DNA from: Atherix ibis
Lineage: Eukaryota > Arthropoda > Insecta > Diptera > Athericidae
Assembly (NCBI GenBank): GCA_958298945.1
Contig: OY282605.1
Coordinates: forward strand, 31,536,811-31,600,810
Direction of reading: 5' to 3'
DNA: 64,000 nucleotides
Shown piece by piece: positions 56,584 to 64,000 of the stretch. A program made the position numbers and the translations under genes. A model generated the notes under the pieces. It was not told the origin of the DNA, ran no database searches, and worked only from the letters and a program-made list of their open reading frames with translations. How positions within the stretch are numbered: position 1 is the first letter of the stretch; each line of letters begins with the position of its first letter.

Positions 56584-57400
56584 TGTGGCAGTATATCCCA
56601 TCCAAGTTCTAAAAGCTTTTGCCGAGTTTTGTCAAAATTGTATGTGGTTTCGCATTACCCTGTTGGAACATTGTACCTTTCCTATTGACCAATTCTTGCA
56701 TTTAACGATATATTAACCAGAATAACGATATATTAAGGTCAAAATAAACGATTCCTTTGAAATCCCACCAAACAGATAGCATAACTTTTTTTGATGAATA
56801 TTGGCTTTCGAAGTGCTTTGAGCCGGTTCATCTTTTCTACTCCAAGATCTTTTGCACTTAACATTGTTGTAAACAACCCATTTCTCATCCCCAGTGATGA
56901 TACGCTTCAACAATGGATCATTTTCTTGGCGTTTGAGAAGCAAATCACAAACGTCAATGCGACGGCACAAATTTTTTTCCATAAGAAGATGAGGAGCTCA
57001 TATGTCGAGCTTTGAGATAAAACCTAGAACCTAAAATGATCATAAATAATCGTATTCATGAACCTCAAATAATCATGAACGATCGTATTCGATAAATTTA
57101 ATCTCTCAGCGATCTCACGATTTGTTATTCGCCGGTTTGCATCAATTAATGCCTTTATTGTGTCTTCATCAGCTTAAACTGGTCTTCCAGAACGTGGTGC
57201 ATCTTCGAGATCAAAATTGCCGTACCGAAATTTTGCAAACTAGTGGTGCTCACTTAACACACCTTCTCCATATACATTGGATTATTTTTTTGCTTGAACA
57301 GAATTTTTATCTTTTCTATAGTAAAAAAGTAAAATATGCCGTAAATGCTGTTTTTCACTTTCCATATTTAAAAGGGTATCAACCAAAATCTACTGTGCAG
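56584..57400 (-). mobile_element. mariner, lineage 6 (cecropia-like), 3'-truncated
   Basis: From the ATG at 57365 (minus) broken frames give MESEKQHLRHILLFYYRKDK, then KFRYGNFDLEDAPRSGRPV, DANRRITNREIAERLNLSN, RRIDVCDLLLKRQENDPLLK and the first catalytic motif IITGDEKWVVYNNVKCKRSW. Near 56640 QQGNAKPHT stands where QDNAKPHT is usual, so the second Asp is Gly. The end after 56584 is lost. It sits in the spacer between the two inverted peptide genes. Confidence 0.8.
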
Positions 57401-57732
57401 AATTAATCGAATTCTTTCGATTGATTATGCGGGATAAATGTGAAGTTTAGTCCTCTGTTGGGAAACAAAGAAATCACTTTCTTGACAACCCAATAATTGC
57501 GATAAATTACGAATAAGGTTTTAAATAAATAAAAATAATTAGAAATGTTCTTTTCTAAATATTAAAAGCTCTTCCCTCTAGCACTTCTCCGGCGATTATC
57601 GATTATGATCTTATCAGATTAAATTAGAATTGCCATTTTAAGCCAAAATTATGGAAAGTGTGTTGTGGTTCTTGTGGTTCATTAGAATTTTTGTTTATCA
57701 AGCTTTTTCTATTTTGGCGATCTTCAATTTAG

Positions 57733-57740
57733 TATTTAAA
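57733..57740 (+). promoter_or_regulatory. TATA-like box of peptide gene copy 5
   Basis: TATTTAAA, changed by one base from the TATATAAA of the sisters, 73-80 bases upstream of the ATG. Confidence 0.55.
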
Positions 57741-57812
57741 CCCAGAAGTTATTGTTGATATTTAGTTCGATTTTCGATATCAATTGATCCACGAAAGAAA
57801 AAACTAATCAAA

Positions 57813-58143
57813 ATGAAATACTTTCTATTGGTCGTAATCATATCTTCTATTTTATTGTCTTCGCTTGTTCAAGCATGGCCGCATCCTGAACCCGGAAATG
57901 TTGTAAGTTGAAGTGTTTATCAAAAAAGCCTTATATTATAAATGTTTATATAAAAGAGTAATTAAATTTTGTATTAAACGATTTATTTTTGATTGACGAC
58001 TATCATTCCAAAAACCAAAATTTATTTTTACTTTGGTAAAAAAGGACGACCTAATACATATTATATATGGTAAGAGATCTCCAGATCCGGAATATCTTTA
58101 CCCGTGGGTTAAGAGGGATAGCTACCCAGCATACCTTTCCTAA
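57813..58143 (+). CDS. secreted peptide precursor, family copy 5 (SPDPEYL subtype)
   Basis: Exon 1 is 57813-57902 (30 codons), intron 142 bp (GTT|GTAAGT to AAAAAAG|GAC), exon 2 58045-58143 (32 codons plus stop), phase 0. The 62-residue product begins MKYFLLVVIISSILL with signal peptide to about residue 21 (..VQA) and then WPHPEPGNV. Exon 2 gives DDLIHIIYGKR, SPDPEYLYPWVKR and DSYPAYLS. Two dibasic sites are present, the first preceded by Gly and so suited to amidation, which would split the precursor into three short peptides. No cysteines. It points away from copy 4, which is of the other subtype, with the mariner relic between them. The 3' region carries AATAAA near 58215. Whether both are expressed cannot be told. 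Confidence 0.72.
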
Positions 58144-59080
58144 GAACATCAAAATTTCGATTGAATTTTCTATCGGCGCAATTTCGCTGTTTTTCAGTTG
58201 TTCAGCGATAACTTAAAAAATAAAAACAACTAAAAACAAAATCAAAAATAAATTAAAAAAAATCAAGCAAGCATAATAAATTATTGTTTTTAATTATTTT
58301 GCAATATTTTCATAGTAAAACTGGAAGTTATCAAATCGTTTTGTCGGTAGATTTTGATTTTGACAATGATCCGTGGTAATGGTAGTTTTTATGTCGAAAT
58401 TTTTTAAGTAATCTCAGTGATTGTTGTGTGAAAATGTATTGAACACTTGAATGTGCATCAGGATTGGTTTTCTGATCAGTTGAGAATAATTCTTTGGCTG
58501 ACAGTATTTCCCTACATTGAAGTGAAAAATATTTTTCAATATTTGATTTTGTAATTTGTTATTAAAAAAATGCTGGCTGAAAAATATTTTACGAACAAAT
58601 TTTTTACTTATTATAAAGATTTTTGGGACTTCAGAGAAAATTAAAACTCAGGTTTCACCCTCGTTTTTTTTTTTACAAAAATTTTTATTCATTAATAGAT
58701 ACACTTTTCCTTGCATATATTAGTCGAATCTATCATTAAAACTTTTAGAATTGCCAATTTTAAGTACATACGTGTATAATGAAAAGCTTTTTCAACAGTA
58801 GGCATAAAAAGATAAATTAAATATTTCCAAAGAAACAATATCTAAATACTTTTTAAACTTTTACCTTCAAGCATAAATAAATATTGTATAATTTTTGAAC
58901 ATTAAATAATAAAGTTTTTATTTAATTTTTATTAAATTTTCAAACTAATAAGAATTAAAAAAAATTACGATAGATATTTTGAACATTTTATAAGGGATAA
59001 ATTTTAAATATAATTTTTTACAAACAATACTTGAACATAGAAAATTATTTATTAATTAACGATTATGAAATCCTTACATT
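58144..59080. other. 3' flank of peptide gene copy 5, no gene
   Basis: Complementary to 54800-55600 in the left arm. AT-rich with no coding frame. Confidence 0.6.
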
Positions 59081-60609
59081 TTCCTAAATTTCAAATAAGT
59101 TTTATTTATTTTTATGTGTAGTTTTTATACCACAAATTGTACAATCTTTTAAATAATTTTTTCTCCAAAGTAAACAATATCATAAATTAAAAAAAAAAAA
59201 ACAATACAATTTGAACTAATGTAAGAATAAAGTAAAAAATTTAATTTTGGTAATTAAGTTTTCACATGAGGAAATATTTGCTATTTCGCCAACTAAGAAA
59301 GAGTTAAAAGGTAAACGACCTTTTGCCAGTACATTCACTTCGTATATTGTACTTTATTTAAATTAACAAAACCAATTTGCTTTCGAAAATAAAAAGAAAA
59401 AATAATTTTCCATGAAAATAGCATAAAGAAAATTGTCTAATTAATTAACGAATTGATAATTGAAAGAATAAAAGAAACATTCACCTCTTATTAATCGGGG
59501 GGAAAAAACCTTTTAAACTTGCTTTAAGCAACAAGCAAATAACTAAATTGAATAATTTAAAAACATCCTTTTTGCTCTAAAATATTAGTGAAAATTAAGC
59601 TTTTTTTTTAGAAATTATATGAATTTTGCAAAACAAAAAAAAGCATATTTGGCATTTTTATCCTAGAACGGGGCATTATGCATTCTTATACTTTCTTCTA
59701 TTTAATAATTATTGTTTTGTGAATTCATATAAAGGATTAAAAGTAGACCAGTTTCTCCACTATTACGAACACCCACTGTGTATATTGTCAGGATTGAATC
59801 TGAGCCCTTGTTAACACTGACATTGATTCTACAATATATTATTATGTGATTATTCCTTGTACACGAAAGCAATTGGCTGACAAACTGTTGCAAACAAATT
59901 AATTCAATATATCCTGTAATTGTTTGCAAATCGTTTCTAATTTTACTTTCTTTTGAGCTAAAAATTTGAGCAGAACATCGCTGAATTTATTACTTATTAT
60001 GTTATGTATAAGTTAGAAAATCAACTCTCTGTTTTCAAGGAAGATAAGTAAAAAGAGAATTAATAATATTATTATGAGCTTTATAGTACAATAAATAAAT
60101 TATACACTGTCATGCTGAGTTGTTTCGAGAAAAAAAAATTTAAAAAATGTTCTTAGTTTTTTTTTTTTTTTATAAAATCTATATAATGTCGAGTTTTGGG
60201 AAATGAAAAACTGCGTACATTATTTATATGTGTAAGATCAATTTTTTGCTGTCTATTTATAATTTTCTAGTGAATTGTTACTATACGTGTATACCTAATT
60301 TCGATACGTAATTCTCTGTTGGATTTCAGGTTTCGATATTTAAAATGCTGCAAATGATTGACGTTAATGTATTTAAGGTGTTTGTGTCATAAAATGTTCT
60401 CAAGAAATAAATGGTAATGTCATTTCTTCTATGGTTAATGTAATGAAATTTTCTTGTCTATTTCAGAAATGAACTTTTCCATTTCGAAATTCATGAAAAG
60501 CATATAGCTAAACTTCCCTTTATTTTTTTTTTTAAATGATATTATTATTTATAGGTTTAGTAAAAGATATTAATTTGAAAAATATGTGCAGATGATTTAA
60601 AAACGTGAC
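59081..60609. mobile_element. about 1.5-kb segment present only in the right arm
   Basis: It is bounded by the 7-mer TTACATT at 59074-59080 and 60610-60616. Outside it, both arms align across the gap. No terminal repeats or known coding motifs were found. It could be an insertion with a 7-bp target duplication, or a deletion in the left arm. Confidence 0.4.
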
Positions 60610-61015
60610 TTACATTAAAATAATTTTAATTCCTTTTCGTAAACGAAAAAAATTTGAAAAATGTCAATTTCTATTATTTTTTTTTAAAGGTTTATCTACA
60701 AATTAGGGAAATATGTCTTTCTTGTCAATATAAAAAAAAACGTGATTTTAGCCAATTTATACACACAGTCTTAAACACTGATATAATACGTAAGTAATTG
60801 GCTCTCGTTCAAAAAATTGTACTATCTTCAACTTCATGATTATAATTATGAATAACCACTTATTTTTTGGCATAGAATAACTATGCAAAAAATAGTAGTT
60901 ATTTAAATTCTAGAAAATACTTCAAAAACACTTCTAAAATATATTCCATTTACAAAAAATTACGGATATCATCAAAGAAATTATATTCAATCAGAATTAA
61001 AATGCCCGGTTGATT

Positions 61016-61560
61016 CCTAAAATTTCATTCTATAAGTCCATATTGGTCTTATCACTGTAATGTTTATAAGTACATTTTTATCAACAAATTATTTTGATTG
61101 TTTATCTAAAAGTTCTTGTAAGTATCCTTAGCAAAGTAACGTACCTGATTTATTTGTGAAATAATATTGAGATAAATATGTGTGAGAAGGAATGGTTTTT
61201 GTGAAAGAGTAAAACTAACATTAATACACTTTTGATCGTTTGTTTTTAATTCTTAACTTTCTGAATCAGTTTTTAAGGGTATCAATATAGTTCTTTAAAT
61301 AGAAAAAGGGAATATTCGACTTTTTCTGACGTGACAGGATGATAGTGTTATCAGAATATATAGCTATTATGGTGTCGTTGTTGTAAGCAAATATTGTACA
61401 GTACAGGACGAGAAATGCTACCCTGAGGAATACTAGCGAGAATAGCTTATATAGGAAAAATTCAACATTTTCAGCCATTTGAAAATATCGTTCCGAGAGG
61501 TAGAATCTGGCGATCGGTTGAGAAGGGGTGGAAGGGAAAGAGGGTAATTTTTATTAAGTT
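61016..61560 (-). pseudogene. Jockey-clade relic, reverse transcriptase palm
   Basis: The minus strand reads NNDTIIAIYSDNTIILSRQK, a decayed match to NNILTATYADDTAILTHHKD of the 52232 copy (YADD changed to YSDN). FLRVAFLVLYCTIFAYN before it stands where PQGSILAPILYNIYTHD should be. Confidence 0.75.
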
Positions 61561-61929
61561 TTTTTTCGGGAACTTTTAACAGGATTAATAGGTTTGTTGG
61601 CTTTTGAGCACATTTTTATTAAAACGAATTTCTAAAGTAAAGCAAAATTTAAGGTGCTAAAATATGAAATGAAAAATTTAAGCTACAATTTATAAATTTA
61701 TTTATTATAAATTTTAAAAAAATTTAATAATTATTTATAATTTCTAAAATTCCGTAAATAGAAGAAAAAAATTATGTTAATAAATTAATTTTTGAAGGAA
61801 TTGTAAATAAATTAACTTTTAAGAGGGTGTACAATAAAATTTTAATGTTATCCTTTTTTCTTAATATTATCTACAGAAAACCTATTAATGTCTCCCTAAG
61901 AACGGGATTAATATATTTTATAAATTTAA
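61561..61929. other. AT-rich non-coding stretch
   Basis: No gene recognised. Confidence 0.5.
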
Positions 61930-63130
61930 AAGATCTCGACGCTATGCAGTTTCAAATGTGGATGGATAAATAATGGAAGGTTGGGAGTAAAAAGTTTTCT
62001 TGTTAGAGGATTAGAATGGCAGAATAGATGATAATGGATTTTTTTAAACGAGAGAAGTAGAGATCACGATAGATAACATTGTTTTGTACTTCAAAGTCAG
62101 AATTGATAATTTTTCGAAGAATTCGGAGTTATAGTTTTTGGATTCGAAGCAGAGTGTAAAAGTAACATGAGCACATTTTTATTTATTCACACTTACTCTC
62201 TACCTATTCAACCAGGCTCCTAAGGACATAACGTGATGTTCTCAAGTAGTGGTGGCTATGGAAATATTATTACTATAAGTAAGGACAGCGCTAGAATATA
62301 ATTGTGGCAAGAAATACTATGATTATAAATACTATAAAGGAGTGGAACTATAGTGCTACCCTGAGAGAATATTATGAGTATAAATACTATAAAATAGTAA
62401 AATTATAATGGTACCCTGAGGTACACTATTGGAGATAGGATAAATTTCAGAATACTCAGTATTTTCAGGTAACTATTTTTCAGATGTGGAAATAACCAGA
62501 AGGAAATATTCGCTGCAGCTTCCAAAGAAATCCAGCATGCCATACACGGTCAAAAGCGTGCGAAATCTGAAGAAATACGCCTGGGCAGTTTACCTTTAGC
62601 TTCAGCGAGCATGTTAAGTAGTAGTTTACGCGACGATACACATACTACTGGATAGTGGACTGCTTAGTTTGAAATCTGAACTAATACTGAGAAACCACAC
62701 CCTTGGTTTCATTAATAGGATAAAAACATTTTAGGTCTATATGAGCTGAGAAGATTTTTCAGATTTAAGGATTATTTTGATGATGTTGAACTTTCAGAGC
62801 GTTTATGTGTTGAAGGAGCATAAGTTATCAGGACGAGGTTATTTTTGGATATTTGGTTTAGTATTTTCAAAGTTATCAGATTATATCCTAGGGCTTTTCT
62901 GTTTGATAGATGTTGTATTGTGAATTTAAATTCGAATGGAGTTAAGAATTTAGAACTGTGTTAATATTTTCCTGTATATTTGTGCATTATTTTGATTATC
63001 TTGAAAGTCTTCGTATGGCTTAAAAGTGTTGCTAGATATTTTCCAAAGTTGCCAGCTCTCGGTTTGTCTGTTTTTACCCAAGTTTCGTCGATATAACGTA
63101 GCAGATGTATAACTTTGTTGTATTTAAATA
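61930..63130 (-). pseudogene. Jockey-clade relic, second decayed copy
   Basis: Nucleotide matches to 52400-53640 run in the same order: GGATGGATAAATAATGGAAG against GATGGGTGTATACTGGAAGG, GAAATCCAGCATGCCATACA against GCAATCCAGGGTGCCATACA, and AGATTATATCCTAGGGCTTT against AGGTCATATCCTGGGGCTTT. Frames are destroyed. Confidence 0.75.
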
Positions 63131-64000
63131 CTATAAAAAGTAATATTTATTACCATTGTTAAGTTTTCTAATGTAAAGAAAAAACAACCGAAAAACTTTA
63201 ATTAAATGTCTTTCGGCAAAACTTATGAAAAAATGGAAATTTTCTTTTTTAATTTAAATAAAAAAAAATTGACATAGTTTTACTTTTAATTAATTTAATA
63301 TAAAATCTTTTCCTATGGCCAAACTCGACTTGAACAAAAACTATTAAAAGAAAAATTGGTATAATCAACTACAATTTGGCTTATTTTTTTTTACATATTT
63401 TTTATGTTTTTCTTTTTACATTCTTAAATAATTAAACAATCTAAAATCGATACGAAATTTACTAATAACTATAATGACAGTCATTTCCAATACAGATTAC
63501 TTAAAAAATAATCACAGTAAAAAAAAAAAATAGAGAAAAATAATCGTTAGAAAACTTTAACAAACTTAAAAAATAATCAATAAATTTCCATTTGTTCAAA
63601 AGTAGCTCTCAAGCATGGTGAGTTCTAGCGAATTGACTATCGTTAAATCTTCTAAGTTGATATTTTTGTCTTTCTTTTAAGAATAGATTATGTTAAAATT
63701 ATGCCAAATTTATTTTAAGTATATGAAAAGTAGGTTATAGTAGTAAAATAAAGCTTCTTAAATAACCACAAAAATAAAAAATTACAAAAGATTACCAATG
63801 GCTATGGCTATACTTTCTATGGTGACAATAATATTTGTTGTAAATTTTTTACTGTTTATACTTTCAACAAAAAGTGCTCTTATGAAATTATGCTTCTTTT
63901 ATTATATAAAATATTAAACAAAATATAAATTATTTTATAAAAGAAAAAAATTGAGGACAGGTTTTAGAATAAACAGAAATACCATAAAAATGAAAATATA
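63131..64000. other. AT-rich non-coding stretch
   Basis: No gene recognised up to the window end. Confidence 0.55.

Larger units (their letters stand above)
57555..61015 (+). repeat. right arm (B2) of the large inverted duplication
   Basis: Complementary to 51765-56335 in blocks. A segment of about 1.5 kb at 59081-60609 has no match in the left arm. Confidence 0.8.

Noticed and set aside
1..64000. CRISPR arrays, tRNA or rRNA genes, bacterial operons
   Set aside because: No regularly spaced repeats, cloverleaf signatures or ribosome-binding-site-led operons were seen. Composition and introns indicate an animal genome.

Overview
This window looks like a piece of an insect nuclear genome, probably a fly. 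It is strongly AT-rich, has introns with GT..AG borders, and holds no bacterial-type operons, rRNA or tRNA. Mariner, Tc1/Tc3-like, pogo/Tigger, Jockey-clade and R1-clade elements sit together, a mix typical of insects. The species cannot be fixed from the sequence.

Most recognisable coding sequence is dead transposable elements. At least six separable mariner lineages are present (1.6k, 10.5k and 37.9k; 16.8k, 40.6k and 44.6k; 26.6k; 27.8k; 42k; 56.6k). One, at 27828-28910, keeps a full-length reading frame but has Asn where the third catalytic Asp should be. There are also two Tc3-like elements (13.9k, 35.3k), a decayed Tigger (46.6-48.3k), two 5'-truncated Jockey insertions with clear target-site duplications (23.0-24.8k and 52.2-54.3k), R1-clade pieces (11.5k, 30.5-32.9k) and several foldback MITEs.

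The most interesting content is a dispersed family of small two-exon genes for secreted peptides. Copies lie at 18334-18602 (+, one-base frameshift), 34547-34834 (-), 43678-43767 (-, first exon lost), 55602-56012 (-) and 57813-58143 (+). They share a TATA-containing promoter, a signal peptide starting MKYFLLV, a phase-0 intron directly after the N-terminus, and flanking DNA. The second exon differs strongly between two subtypes. One encodes SPDPEYL and SYPAYL segments beside KR sites. The other encodes three tandem SPILPTTMWGGKR-type units with amidation-style GKR processing sites. This is the layout of a prepropeptide (neuropeptide, immune peptide or salivary/venom effector), and I do not recognise the mature peptides. 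The copies sit in two large inverted duplications: 17.8-18.8k with 34.3-36.4k, and 51.8-56.3k with 57.6-61.0k. The second forms a divergent pair around a mariner relic.

Two other host-like items stand out. A single exon at 7200-7370 (-) encodes a transmembrane N-terminus and ends in a good splice donor. A three-exon gene at 49130-49903 (+), probably with a DUF4806-like C-terminus, lies between short inverted CCCAAGTAAC ends at 48790 and 50409, so it may be cargo of an unusual DNA transposon. The remaining long AT-rich stretches show no supportable genes.
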